NCBI GenBank assembly: GCA_029378245.1
Contig: JARKIF010000046.1
Coordinates: 124,001-188,000, forward strand
Source: Roridomyces roridus
Lineage: Eukaryota > Basidiomycota > Agaricomycetes > Agaricales > Mycenaceae
Length of the DNA stretch: 64,000 nt
Reading direction: 5' to 3'
How positions within the stretch are numbered: position 1 is the stretch's first letter; each line of letters opens with the position of its first letter. Shown here piece by piece: positions 27,401 to 42,400 of the stretch. Below the pieces are notes generated by a model. It ran no database searches. It was not told where the DNA came from and saw only the letters and a program-made list of their open reading frames with translations. Both the position numbers and the translations under genes were made by a program.

Positions 27401-30400
27401 AATCGAGACCCTCCTTCACCGGCCTAAGATCCGAATAAAACCGACCGCAATAGAGCACCGCAGATGCAGCTCGTCCCATGTAAGAGTCTGAGATGGTTCA
27501 CTCAGTAGTCCCCCGTCGACACACGCCTTCAAATTGACGACGTAGAAACAAGTGAACGGCGACCCGAGGCGCGTAAGTACTATCGCAGAGGTGCAGGAGC
27601 GACCATCAGGGGAATATGGAGACCCGCCAGATCTGACGGCGTCGAGGGCGGATCGATAACCAGTATCGTCGAAGTTAGGCAGCGACGGGGAATCTCTGGA
27701 CGAGGAGGAGGCGAGGAAGAAGGGGCATCTGCTAGCGGACTGAGACTCGACCGCCCGCGAACGGACCGTCCGTCCGTGCGCAGCCCGCGACCTCCTTCCC
27801 TCCAAGGTCGCCCGCGAAATGTCGGTGGGCTGGCGGACGAAGGTGTAGAATGCAATCCAAAGCCCACGGAGCGGAAAACGCAGTCCGTGCCCCACGGTCA
27901 GGGTAAGATGTGGAAGCGCAGCCTGGGATGAGGATGAGTACCTTGAGCCCGAAGGAAAGCAAAAGACGCACCGTCTGACGGTCATTGATGCCTGATTGCA
28001 ACCGTAGCGTAGTACCGCCCGTCTCTGCGCAATCGAGGGGTAGAATACACTCAGTAGCGAGCTCCTGGTCGTTCGGTGTCGGCGTTAGAGCCAGTGAAGA
28101 CAGCCACGGTGACTACGTGAGTACACGTGGCAAAGATGCTGCTGAAATGCGATTGAGCACAGCGGCGAGGAGGAGAGCAAGGCCTCGGTGGGGGTTGCGA
28201 TGGCGACGAAAACGTCTTGGTACGAGGATGAGACCCGGCGGAAGGGAGAACAGGCACAGGACGCACATCGTAGTATATGACCAGGAGAGGTCCGTCATGG
28301 GCGTTCGTCGTCGTCAGGGCCGGAAGCGGAGGGAGCATGCGCCTCTCGTGGGCAACATACGCCTCTTGAGAAGACCCTTTACTACTAAACTTGACGCAGC
28401 GTAGATGGGGCGTACAGAAGGGCCGAAGTCACTTGCGAGAGATCAGCGAAAATCGTGTAGAGGGCGCAAAAGACGCACTAGGAGCCAGTTTATACGAGAC
28501 GTCCCTAGTCGATAGGCGTGGAATCAGCCATGGCATACGAGTCTTAGCGCGGATGGTCCTGCGGTACATCTGAAGCATTTATGGGGGTATCGTCAAGGGA
28601 AGCAGACGTCGTTGTCGTGCGCAAGCAGCTTGAGTCATGTCTTGGCTGGTTTGAAGCGCTACTAGCGGGACCAGGGTAGGAGAAAAGGACAAGATTGATC
28701 CCGGAGTAGTGTTTTGCCGGCTACGGCTTGAAGCCCGAAGCCGGCAGAGCCGGGGTCCGGCTAAGCCGGGCCAAGCCAAGCCCAAGCCGGGTGTGCACCC
28801 CGGCTTACGGCTCCGGCTTGGGATTTCTCAAGCCCCAAGCCGGCGGCTAAGCCCCGGCTTCCAAGCCCAATTTCAGAGTCATCTCGGGAGTGTGTTGAGC
28901 AGACCACTCTGCACCCAATGTAACTGAAAAAATACTCAAAATCAGCCATTATTGGACTTTGAGTTTCTCGAGTCGAACGACAGTAGAAACATTGACAGCT
29001 GATGATCATTATGATCCCATCAGCTGCCGGCTGGTAATCCGACTCTCAGAAACAGCTCAGAAATCCCACTTGCAATCTGTATTTTGGTTTTGCATCCGTC
29101 AATCTATACTACTGATGCTCCATTCAACACTAGTTCATCTGTAGAAGGTAACAAAACAGGTTTAAAAAAATCGACCAAAGCCGCCGGCTAAGCCGGAGCC
29201 GGGCCCAAGCCGGCCGGCATATCCGGCTCCGGCTTGGGCTTGGGGATTTCGAAAGCCGGAGCCGGGTCAAGCCAAGCCCAAGCCGGCGGCTTCAAGCCAA
29301 GCCGGAGCCGGGAAAACACTATCCCGGAGTTCCGACGCCCGCCATCACTGAGTCAGCTTTGCACTTGCTGTCGACCACCGCTCCGTTTGATCTCCCTTGC
29401 TCTCCACTTGGAACGCTGGGCTCTTCTCGGCGGCGGTACTCCTAGATCATTCTCTCATCGTTTTCAGCAGCTCGAAGACACGAAACTGGGCTGAATCTTG
29501 GTCGCAAACCGAGCCTTGGGCGAGTGTGAATTACCAGGCGGCAGGCCTACCAGCGAGGTCTCTCCTACTTCGATAAATACCCGGCATGAACGGTACTTGA
29601 ATATAATCCATACTCTCGCTGCCTTTTCTGGAAGCAGCCCAATCCAAGGTAAAGACATCAACTTGCAACGGCTGCTGATTTATTCAAAATTGGACTCATA
29701 TGGGGCGTTCAAGACTTTCTGGTTCACCGCTTGGAACTGTATAAAGGTCTCATCCAATTCAATTTCAAAGCCAGCAAGTACCAAGCTCAATGGAATATGT
29801 CCTCCACCTCCGCCACGCTCTCGTCGTCGGACTCGTAACCATGAATACACCGCGGATGACACCTCAATCTTCACTTATCACGAGACCCGAGCCCTCTTTG
29901 AGACCTTGGGCTGCAGCGCCAAGTTCACCACCTTCCGCACAACCCCCGTCTCGGCCATCGCGGCGGCACAGTACCAACCTGCTAACAACACGGCCAAGTT
30001 TGACACGTCTAATATCAAGCTAGGTATTTTTCCGATTTTCTTCTGTAGTTCACAACTGACGCTTTCGCAGATGATGACTCGGATACCGACTAGGACGCCT
30101 CCGACGACTCTGAAGCCCACTTCTCCCTGCGTCGGACCGCTACAGTAGGATGGGTTGTCCCAGGGCGCGTCGGGTAAGTGTATAATAATATCATCCCTCA
30201 TGTTGACATTCACCGCTATCAAACAGTTCCGAGTTCATATCCCTGGCTCCCGAGCTCGCTCCTCAGGCTTGTAACTCTCCACGGTCCTTTTACGGGTCCT
30301 CCATGAGCGCCCTGCCCTCACGCCTGATGCTCCCTAAGAACCTGTCGACGTCCGTCTCTGTACCTTTTGTTGTGCCAACCGCGCTCGCATCTCCGGCCAG

Positions 30401-33400
30401 AACATCTCCTTGCCAGCTACATGGCTAGTTAGGGACCCGGAGAACAGACAATCACCTGTATTCCCTCCATATCCTGCCATATTTTTACTTGCTAAGCGAG
30501 AATCGTCCTGACAGGACCAATCGGATTATGAAGTATATGACAGGCTTCTAGACATGTGCCCTATATCCCGCCGTCCAGATTTAGTGAGGCTTGCTACTAT
30601 TACCCTTTCACACTGGTGCTTTTCTTCGTCAGGGCAATTCCACACTTGTTGCAAACTAGTGCACCGCTCGGACCAGACCTCGGTGGATGGCGTCTCCAGG
30701 CGGAAGTGGATCTTGTACCGCACTCAGTGCACTTGCGTTCATCGGAGGGCGCAGCGGTACTGTGGCTTGACCCGCCCTCGGACGCCGGGACTTGCCCGTG
30801 ACCATCGTGCGGCTCTGCATCGAAGCAAGGACGCTCAACGGCGGAGTGCACCCTGGGTATTCCACTTCCGGGACCCACTAACCGCTGTTCAGGACGTCGG
30901 CCAACATGAAAGCTCGAAATGACACACCGAAGGAAAGCAGAGGATGCATATGGTCCGCCTGAGGGTTTCCTAGGAGGCAGCGAGGTCAGCGTGTAAGTAC
31001 TTGCGTTGTCAATGCTGGAATATAACACACCGAGAGGGAGGTCATACGGAGTCGAAGCCGGGTCCCCGCCACTGCTCTGATTGGAGTGGTCAGGCGCAGG
31101 GTACCCGTGCCCAGCCTGAGAGTTTCCTGCCACCGGCGACGAGTTCACCTTGTTAGTACCGGCTTCATCCTTTAAAATCAAGAGAACATACCGAGCTGTG
31201 AATCATCCGGAGTGGAAGTAGAGTTCCCGCCACCGATCTGGCTACTCGCTGTGTTTAAAGTCAGGACGTCACAGCCAAGGTTTTCCCCCAATGGAACGCA
31301 CCGATGGGATTCCAACCCGACATCTGAGGCTGATAGGTCGTCGTACTCCCGGGAAGGGGGTGGCCATATCCTACCAGCGTTCAGTCCGTTTGTTCAACAG
31401 ATGCATACATGCAGGGAATCTCACCCAAATCGACGTTGTTCCAGTAGTACTGAGGTCCGGCGTACGTGCCAGGCGGGTCGAGCTCTACGGTTCAAAAGGC
31501 CAACGTGAGTATCGAACCCGATAGCTTGATAAGGAAGCCACGTACGGCCCAGATGATACTGGGGGTGTTCAAAGGGAACGTTAGATGAAAGCGTCGATGG
31601 GTTGTTGCCTCCCGGGGCTGAAAAGGGTACAGGGTTCCTGTCAAGGAAAATGATCGCACTGGACGGAAGCGCCGGCGTTGGATATCCCGTGGGTGCATAG
31701 GCGGCTGGCGTGCGCTGAGGAAGATGTGGCAGTGCTTCCTGCATGTGTGGTGGAAGAGCCGGCTCTGGATTGTGATACCGTGTGGAGGGATACAGGGAGG
31801 GTGTATGGTTTCCTTGCATCGGATATGACTGGTGAATGTGGCCATAATTCACGGGCGCCTGCTGTTGCAGCGCAAAATTAGGGGGATACGCCGCTGCTGG
31901 ATCAAATTGGGCTGCATGCGTCGTGTCAACAGTGGAGATGAGATATAGGCGAGAAATCGACCTACACCAGTTGTAAGGAGCCGGCTGGCCCCACTCTGCA
32001 GCAGGATTCGCAGTCTGCGAGACGCTGAAACGGTAATGGTGTCCCTTGGATGCATTGGTGGAACGAGGGTGGCTCATGATGATGTCGAGGACTGAGGATC
32101 ACACACGGCCTTTTAAAGAATTCGTCCACACGTAAAACTAGGTCACCCAAATCCATTTCATCTCATCTGCGCGCCTGTTCCGGATGTACAGCACTTGGAC
32201 GAGCGGGAGGCCGCTGCTGTGGGTGTATGGCATATCGGACCCGGCGGGAGTGCATGCACTTCCCCAGCGTACAGTCGATATCCCAGTGGAATAAATAAGG
32301 CGGCAATACAAATCGGGACATCATTCCCGATGGCCATGGAGCATGAATGTCACGTTGGGGTCCGTGTCGCCGCGTCCCTAAGCGATGCATGGCGCTTTTG
32401 TTCTCACTTATTTCAAGTTCCCGGCCCGAAGATTAGTGAGTGAACTTTTGGCAGCTGCCAGATGCGTGTCGCGGATCTCTCCGCTGTGTAGATCGACCAA
32501 GAACCCGCCAATCGGGGCCAACCAAACACCCGAGGGACACGCTGGGAATGCTGTCCGAGTAGTTCAAATTTGTAATTTTTGGTTCTGGCATCACGCCCCA
32601 ATTACTGTTACCGCTCGTTTTGGCCGCGGCAGGAGATGACAGTCAGAATCCCACCGCCCACGTGAGGCCTGGGAAATTGGCAGTTGAAACTGTCGGCATG
32701 GAATTTCATGCAATCGGAAGGATTTATTGGTCAGGGTTTCCGGAGTTTCAGGCTTGCTCCGATCACATGCCGGGGTGGAAATCGAAATGTGTTTCCATCG
32801 CTGGAGGGGTGAGTGACACATTTGGTTGCTTCTATCGCGGGAGAAGGAGTGGGTCTGCGGGTAACTACTTGGATAAATAGGACGGGTCGTTCCCTAGGTG
32901 CTTGGTCCTTGGTCCGTGGCCACGGCACCCCGCATAGTGTCATAGTCCTCCAAACCTGCCTTGTCCTCAATCTGCCACAGGACCGCCCTATCAATCAGGT
33001 ATGAAACCACAGCTCGACAAGCCTGACGCTGTCTTCATAATGCTAATTTATACCCGCACTCACAGATGTTTCAGAGATTTTTAGGGCATCTGCACTTGGC
33101 ATCACTCGATATTCGTGCCGTGATACGTCCGTATACGGCCGTATGCGGTGATACGGTACGGAGATCTGCGGCGCCGGCACGGCAGGATGCGGTACGGTCC
33201 GGGAGGTCTAGATCGGCCACGGTACGGATGACGTGCCGTACCGTACGTACGTATGCCGTAGGGCTACGGATACGGTGCCGATCCCTAATGACCGTGCCGT
33301 TGTCTAGCAAAGTGCATCCGGTTCCTGAAGAAATTACTTACAAAGTGGTGGTTGTCAGGTATTCCGCTGCTCAGCCATATCACTATCATAGGTTGAGGCC

Positions 33401-36400
33401 ACCACTTGTGAGCAAACTTGAGATGAGGACTCGGAAGCCAGGGGAGCCTCGAGGATTTGGAAGAGGGCCAGGCAAATGTATGTAACATTTACGCAGGTGT
33501 ACGTACACACCGGGGGCAAAGTCCGACGCATGTCATTTTGACATGCCTCGTATGCATGTCTCAACGCATGTCTCCATGCATGTTACTAAAGTACAAGGGG
33601 TGTCACGATCATATCCAGTGATTGCCGATGCTGATCCGGTGGTTATTCCCTTCGAAGAAAGGTGTCAGGGGTGGTGAGCAATTTCCCAAATTATATCGGG
33701 TTGAATTGATTTCGTTGGGAGACCTTACTGTCTTTGCCAAGTACCAGGTACTGTTTCCCTCGCACACTCTCCGGAGCGGGAATACGACCGAGGAGTGTGC
33801 CAGAGTTCTCGACCCCGTTTCTCCGATAATCCCGACACAGATTTCGAGGCACCGACTTTACGACGCCGAACTTCGCGACCGAACCGAGAGGTTACGCCAG
33901 ACTCTATACCGGATATGACTTTTTAAAAACCCCGTCTTGACTCTTGCCACCAATGACAATAATAATCAGGGCTTCACGTTGGCTCGACATGCCGCACAGG
34001 CGGCACAGCGCACTTCTCCCTGCATCGAACCGGAAGAAGACCATCGCTGCGGTACGATGGGTTGTCCCAAGGCGCGTCGGGAAAGTTTATAATAATATCT
34101 CGAACTGGACCCGTTGTGATCACCACTGATTCACCGGGATCAATGAAATCAGACAGAGAAGCTTGTTGTTTTCCGTCACCCTCTTCGCGGACCATCTCCC
34201 AGAGCAACGAGGTGGTGGGTTCCGCTGTCTGACATTTGCTCGCACCCTGAACCTGCTGGAATGATGCTGCTCCTCCGCTCTGGCCTTCCCTGCTATCATT
34301 GCGGAGTGATGCCGAGGATACCTACGGGACGGAATCATACGATCTGGGGCTGGTCCGCCACATCACCATCGTCCCTGCATGTCGCGCGCAGGAGACTATC
34401 CATCCACACGGAAAACAAACTGCCCTATGTGTGTGTATATCGTAACGATCACTAGTTACGTTCATTGGTCTACATGCAAACCACATTTCTCACTGTTGAT
34501 AGAACGCCTGGCCATCGTGAGGCTACGAAGGGTGAGGATTGCCTGTTCTGTCTTTCATTGATCGGCACGGAGACGCTTTCTTTTGTCTCCGCTTTAAACC
34601 TTACTGATCAGGACTTTATATAACAACTCCCCAGGGCGGTCTCAATTACAGGACAGTCTTCATATCTCTCCTACACCCATGAGTCGTCCCAACCACCCCG
34701 ACTGGCAAGCCCTCCAACACGGCGCAACGGGTTCTTCACTCGTTCCTCCCCTCTTATGAATCTCACGCGACCATATACAGACGATGACGACCGCGTGAGA
34801 CAGGTGCTCAACTACGGGAACTATCACTCTGGGGAGGCGCAGAACACTCAGCACTCGTATAGCCCCGGTTATGGTGCGTCGAAATGTTCTGCGATCCCGC
34901 GTGTAATCAAGCCACCCATCCATAGGAGACGCCCGGTCCATAGCAAATCATACGCCTTACCACCAGGAGTACGCCAACCCTAGTATCATCCGTAAGTCAT
35001 CCAGTTCTATCGCTGCCTCGGACGGGCCTCGTATCGTTTGCAGCGCAGGGAGGCAACACGACGTCGATGCTTTCCTCCAGCCTTCCGTTGGCACACTCCA
35101 ATCATCCTCAGGTTGCCCGTACGTCGTTTCTTATAACGATTTCGTGTTGGGTACTCACTCTGGCCTTTCGGCCCATAGAAACCGACCCGGCTGGGATGTG
35201 CGCTGAACCTCCGTATCACTTGAACAATTCCAGCTTGGGTGAGTGCTTCATACGTTCATATATATATTTTTTCCGACAAACACGTCAACCACTTGTAGGG
35301 TATGGCTACTCCACTAACGGGCATGTCACCAACTATGATCAGCCTCAGCAGATGTCTGGTCGGCATCCCGTGGGTGCGTGGCATGGCCGCAATATCGTGA
35401 CTCTGGCGGTCTTACTGTAGTGGCCTTCTGACCCGTAGAGCCCAACACGGCACCTAGGACTTCCGCCGGATCCCAGTGTTACTCTAACACCGCCGGCTTG
35501 GGTGAGTGCTCCATACCGTGAAGTATCTGTTAAAAAAACGGACTGATTACCGGCAGATTATGGCCAATCCCTTCCCGGAAGTTCCACCAACTACAATCAG
35601 CCCCACCCGATGTCTGGTTGGAATCCCGTTGGTGCGTTGCCTTGTCAGAAAGTTTTGGCTGTGACGTCCTGACATTTGAACATAGCCAATAACCTGATGA
35701 GTGGCGTGAACCCTACCTCGACTGCGTATGGTTTCCGCGTCGGTATGTTATATTCCATCTCTGGATGAAGCGGGTAAAGGTTGACCTCGTCGCCGCTGGT
35801 AGCAAACCCACAGGCAGGGCATTCGTTCGATACCAGTCAAGCGCAAGGCCCAAGGCCGAGCCACAATACCGCCGCGCGCTCCGATGGACGCAACCAATGC
35901 GCCGCGTGCCGTACAACATCCGCGCGCACGTGGAGACGCCATCCACCGAACTCTGGCCGGACTGGGGCACTGGTTTGCAACAGGTGTGGACTTGCCCTGA
36001 AAAGGAAGGCGTCAATTTGAAAGTAGCCCGCGTCACTGAGCGCTGAACGGCGGGATCTGGGGTACATGGCTAGAAGCCTGTGTTGGAACTCGAGCAGCGC
36101 TCGGACGCATCATCGTTTAAAACTCTTCAACACTTTAGACACGCGGTTCTCTTTTTGTATTTGTCTTACTCCAATGTCCACTTGATGCTTCTGCGAGGGT
36201 CCGTACTTGTTCTTACCCGGGTTACGCCCCGCAAAATCCTGCGTCACCAGATATATTTCAGACTCTTATTTATTGCCTGGGAATCAAAATGTTCTTACGA
36301 CGAATCTCGACGGGCCGCAATACCCGAAGGACTCCGGCATAGATTTGGCGGTTTGGGTCTCTTTTTTCTACGTTGGTTGTGTGATGAGATGAGCTGCCTT

Positions 36401-39400
36401 GTGGTGCGATGGATACCAGGAATCTGGTATTTTAATGTCTGCGGCCTTTCCCCGCCGCGGCATGGATGATATCTCATTTATGTAACAGACTCCCCCCAAA
36501 ATTTGCCTCGTGTTGCACTCATATAACGTGCAGCTTTTGGCCCACTAATCCTCCTTTAACCAGTCCTTCTCCGTTCCACCTATTAATCGCGTGCCAGACA
36601 CGAGAAATGGCGATTCGGTTTGTACACGTTTCTCGGATAATCGATATCAAGACACTGATAACGGCCGTCAGGAGCACTGCACACGCATTGGGTCTCTTCT
36701 CCGAAGACTCCATCGATTTCGCCCCATTCCCCGCTTAGGGGCATCGCGATTTGATGGACCGATCGAGCATATTTCCAAATTGGTCCTTCGCCGTCGGCAG
36801 CCAACTGCAAACACACAGATGCCACTCTGGACTCCTCGTTCCCACTCTCCTCTTTCCCTCGACCACACGGCTCCGGGCTCTCCGGCCCATTTCACGTGTA
36901 CATCGTGCACCGGCTCATCGGTATAGAGGGAGAGGGCTAGCATCGGGTCTGGTGATGACCTCGGCGGGAAGGACAATACGGGCCCCGGGTACAGGATTGC
37001 GTCGGGACTCTGGTCAGATTCCGCTCGAAGTCGCCACACGTTCACCGTCAGCGCCAGTCTAGTTAGGGGAGAGAAGGGCACGGGAATAGGCGCTATTTGG
37101 GCGCGGTCGTTGCCTTTGTGGTACAGTGGAGGCGCAGTGCAGGCTTAATGGAGCGTGCAGTGAAATGGCCAGCCATAGGCCCTTAGCTCCATCTCCGGCC
37201 GGCCGGCCGTGGGTCAGCACAACTATGTATATTAATTCCTCCTCGGATCGCGGACTTGGCGGCAACTCCGCGGCCCAAAACTCTACCTCCCTAGCCCGCC
37301 CGTCACGGAATCATGTCCGACTCTACGCCCCTTGGCCACCTATGGAAGACGGGACGGACCGCCGATAGGCCTAGGTGGCGTTGGTAGCCCTGACTGATCA
37401 GTGACTCAGTGATTAATCACCCTGTAATCACCTCCATATTCTCAACTGGTCTTGGGTATTGTCAGGAGATAACACGACGATTTTATTCAACGTTCCCTTC
37501 GTACACTCGAATCCGCATCTTTGTTGTGCGTCGTTTCCACTAGAACCGGGGTTGGATACTATGGGCGTGGGTGACAGGGTTCATGTCTATACCAAACGGT
37601 TCTGACCTGGGTGAGAAAGGCCCTGTTTTTGCGGACCCCAATCAATTTCACTCCATGTCGAGCATGATCGCAAGCTTCCACGACTGTGCCCGAGCTTTTC
37701 CCACAATAACTTGTCAATCGTACGCCGACGCCCTTGCCCTCAAGATTTATGCCCTACTCATCCCGCCCTGTAACTCATCGCCGTCGGCCAGTTCCAGCTT
37801 ACATGGATTGCACAAGATGCGGGTCTCAGACTCCCTGATGTGTTTTTACCCCGAAACTCCTGGACTTGGGCTGCTGTCCGCTATTGTCTTCGCTGCTTTT
37901 TATTATTGTACCATTCCGACAGGCCCAGTGACGCCGAGGATACCTACGGGGCGGAATCGTATGATCTCGGGCTGGTCCGCCGCGTCACCATCGTCCGTGC
38001 ATGTCGCGCGCAGAAACTATCCATCCGGAAGGAAACCAAACTTGTGTCTATCGTAGATTCGTAACCAGCGACAGTCTTCCGAGAGTGCAGCTTCACAAAT
38101 TCACGCGGCCTGGGCCCGTAATCAATGAAATGCGAATGGCGAGGATTGCCTGTTCCTCACATGTTCTGTACCTCGTTGATCAGCACGGCGACGCTTTCTT
38201 TTGTGTCCCGTTTACGCTTTACTCATCAGGACTTTATACAGACTTTCAAGGACGGTCTCAATTACAGGACAGTCTTCATATCTCCCCATACACCCAGGGA
38301 TCGTCTCAGTCACCCCGACCGGCAAGACTTCCAACTCCCACACTCATTCTTTGCTCCCACGCCGACCATCGAAGAGGACGACGACCGCGCGAGACAGATG
38401 CAGAACTACGCGTTCAGCAGGCACTATCACCCTGGTGGGCGGCAGAACGCTCAACATGCGTATAGCCCTCTCACTTTGGTCCGTCGAAATTATCTACGAC
38501 TGAGCTTGTTAATAACCGCCACCCACTCCTAGGAGACACCCAGTCCGGGGTCAATGCGATGCTTACTCAGTTCGAGGCCTCCTACCAGCACTCGGACGCC
38601 TACTCTAACCCTGGCATGATCGGTACGTCGTCCACTTTGATAGTTTCCATCGCACCGATCGTGCATCGTTTACAGCAGCCTTGCGCTTTCCCCCAGTCGC
38701 AACTTTCCGCCTGGATGGCACCCGAATCACCTTGGCCGTGCGTCGTTCCTTCTGGAACTATAACGTCGGATACTCACGTATGCCTTCGACCCATAGAAGC
38801 CGGCCCAAACCGAAAGGGCATAGATCCTGAGGAAATCAAAGTTTTGCACCGATGCTGGTCCAAGATATCCCGGGAGGAATGCCTAGTCTCGCCCGCCAGC
38901 CGGCTAGCGCCACCCTAAAAGGAAAATAGTTTGCCTCAAAATATCGGCGATCGCTTGCAGCGCCGGGAGGCAACCTACGCTTTCCCAGAATTCCAACAAT
39001 GCGTTTGAATGGGACCCGAATCATATTCAAGTTGGCCGTGCGTCGTTTCTCATGAAACTCACGCTGGCCTTTTCACCCATAGAAGCTGCCCCAGCTGGGA
39101 CTTACGCCGAACCTGCGTACTACTCGAATAATCTCGGCTTAGGTGAGCGTTCAATACGTTGATGTTTTATCTCAGTATGTTGTATTCCAGCTGTGCACGA
39201 ACCGAGTAAAGGCTGACCTCGTCATCCCTGATAGGATATATCCGCAGGCAGGGCATTGGCATTTCCCGTCCCATTATCCGACGCCGGTCGAGGCTTCTTT
39301 CGGTGTGTCATTTCAAGTTGGCCAACGTCCTGAAAAGCGGTGTAGTGGGTCCCCACAGCGGAGTGTCCAGCGCACACTCTGCCGTTCGGCGTCGTTCGTC

Positions 39401-42400
39401 CGATGCCCAGGTGCAAGCCAGCCACGGGCAAGCTCCAGCGTCCGGAGGCGGGCCGAGGCATAATACCGCCCCACGCTCGCATGAACCCCAGGGACCGAAC
39501 GGTGCACTAGTTTGCAACAAGTGTGGGATGGCCCGCAGGCGCCAGGCGGAGAAGCTCGCAGCACAGAGGCTTCTTGGGAAATACTGACAGTAGTCTTGTA
39601 ATTCAATCCGGTTACGTGAAAATTCTAGAAACTTCCTGGTTGGAAGTACCAATTCATTGATCATTGATCGAACAATGCAGGGAACGTGTCGGAGCTTGAG
39701 CCTCTGGTTCCTAACGCAGCGTCTCCGCGTTCCCGCCGCCATTGCCCCTATCTCCTCAACTCCTCCCGTCGCCAGTGCCGTCGTCCGTCCTCTCGTGAGA
39801 AACGAGTCGCGAAACTGCCGGAGGCAACGCGGCGTTCACGGTTCCAATGAATCGGTTCCCCTCGTCAGTTCCAATCTCACGTAAGTCTCACGGCGACACT
39901 AGGGCTGATCAATAGCACGCGGTGATCAGTGATCAGTGATCAATCACTGATCAGAGAACTTGGATTGGGAAATTGCGGCGCTTGTTGGGCCTGGTGTTGA
40001 TATCACACAAGCGTCGAATAGTAATAGTAATACAGCGGCCGTTCGAAGATTCGAAGGATCCCTGAGAATGCTGCAAGAAGTAGGATACTTACCGAGAATT
40101 TTTCGAATTTCCCCACGCTTTTGAGACTGAACAAATCGATTCGTCTGCACTGAGGAGGACAGGGGTGGGATGCCTTCAGAAAAATTCGGTCCCAGGCCCC
40201 AAAACGGGCAAACTCTGTCCGGACTGCAGTATTCTACATTGTTGCATAACTGTCAGGGGTCCCAGAGTCAATCGCTTGCCGTTGAAGTGTTTCCCCTTGC
40301 CTAACTGGCCATGCTTATATGCATCAACTGCTGAATGGCCGCCGTAATCGCGGCATCAACTCAATCTTGACGCTGGCGAGATCAATAGGAATGTGCGTGC
40401 AGTGTCCATGGCCGTGGCTTCGTTGATCTCGGGAACAATTTTATACATCACACTATTGGCAGTAACCATATGAGAATTGTTGAACAATGAAGCGTCTGAA
40501 CGTCACGTGTGTTTAACAGGGCCGTTCAATCGCGGTTGGTTGAACAGTTGCGTTTCGACAAAAATGAGGAGACAGGGATTCGAATGTGAGGTTGAACAAA
40601 CAGAAAGCAAGAATGAGGGTGCAACCGCTACGCCAAACGGGAATTGATGGTCGGCACTGGTGATCCCATCCTATCGTGTCCCCTCAGCAGCTCCACTGGC
40701 ACAACTCAAATCTTGCTCAACTCAGTTGGAATGTATTAACGGGCCTCAGACCCAGGGTATTAAGTCTCTTTTATTCTATTCAGGGCCCGCACAGCTCTGT
40801 TCCATTGACTCTTTGAGAAGCATCATTGCTGGTGGAATTGTGTTGAAAAGCAAGCAAGCTAAGGAGACTCGACCGAGGTTAGCAGGATCCAGGGGAACAA
40901 GAACCTGACATCGGTTGTGTGGCTTAATGGTTCCGGTGCTGCTTTGGTATCCTCTGATACTCATTTCTTCTCGGTTTCGAGTCCCGCCGTCTGTCGGCTT
41001 TTTAATGAGCAAGCACTGTTCAACGAGGTGCTGTTCAACTGTTCTGTTCAACAGTCGCCCTTTGAACCTGTTAAACCAGTGTTGAACACTTCCCAACCTC
41101 TCAATCCTGCTCCTGATCCTCGCGCCCCGGTGAGTTCAACCTCCCTGTTAAACACATGAGACGTTCAGACGCTCCGTTGTTCAACAAATCTCATATAGAT
41201 TTATCTATTGGACGGCCATACAGCCCTGGTCTTTATAACCATACGTTCTCGCGACGCGCCCGCTACACAGACCCCATGTTTTTCGGAGCTCACGGTTTCA
41301 ACATCTCGGGTGGGACGTTCAAAATCGTCCATCCCTGGGCGCCTGAAGCAGTAGTCCAAGCGTACTTGGATTCTTCTCCAGTTGGAAAGTCCAGCGTCGA
41401 CATTCTCAAAGTGCGTTGCTCCTTATACTCATTCCTCTGTACCAATCAAGTACAGAGACTCGACAACATCGACGGACAAGTACGAAGAATTTCAAGTCAA
41501 CTCGAAGATGCATACCGTGCACCGTTTCTCTTATGCCGCGAGTCGGTGTTGCACGAGACACGTCCCTCCCCGGTTCATTGTCCTTTCCACAGTCCGAGGT
41601 AGGCATCCTTGGAGGTTAGAATCACCACGGAAGGGCATCAGCTCAATCTTCCTAGGCGTCCTTGCCGTCCATCTAAACGGCTGAGTACTGTTCAACTTCG
41701 AGCCCTGGATGAAATATATGCGCACACACCCGATCCTTCGCCTGAAAAACGTCTTCAGATCGCGATTTCTTCGGGTGTGTCGACGAGGAGTATCAAGAAT
41801 TGGTGCGTATTTAATTCAGAGGAAGGAAAAGGAAAAGCTGACGGCATAGCACAGGTTCCGGAACAGAAGGAAACGGGAGTGTGCGGGTTCAAGACTGCAT
41901 GGTCGAACGTAACACAATTTTCATTGTTCGAGTTCGGAATTTCGTGGCTCGTCGGTCCGCCTACGTTGGCAAGTACTGCGCGTGTGCCCACGGGTAGGCC
42001 AGGATCCCTCCGTGATCACCTGTAGAGATATCGAGTCGTTCAGAATAAGACTTGCAAGACTGCATGAACAGGCTGGCCGTTGTTCTACTTTTGAATCATG
42101 TGAGCAAGAGACCGACGATGACCCACCTACTCACCTCGCTGAGGTAGAAGAAGTTTTACCGGAGGGCGGCGGGCAGGGCTGTGTCTCTTAGTCTTCAATT
42201 GTCCATGGTGCCAGGTTGTGCGTTCTCGGAACCCCACAATGGCCGATTGTCGGGAGCAGAGAGGTATACAGGAACGAGGTGCATACAAGAGCATGTAAGC
42301 GTAATGCATTAGGTAGCCATGGTTACCACAAAAAAATCGAGCCCCTCCAATAGTACCGACCGCAATGAAACACCGCAGATGCAGTTCGTCCCATGTAAGA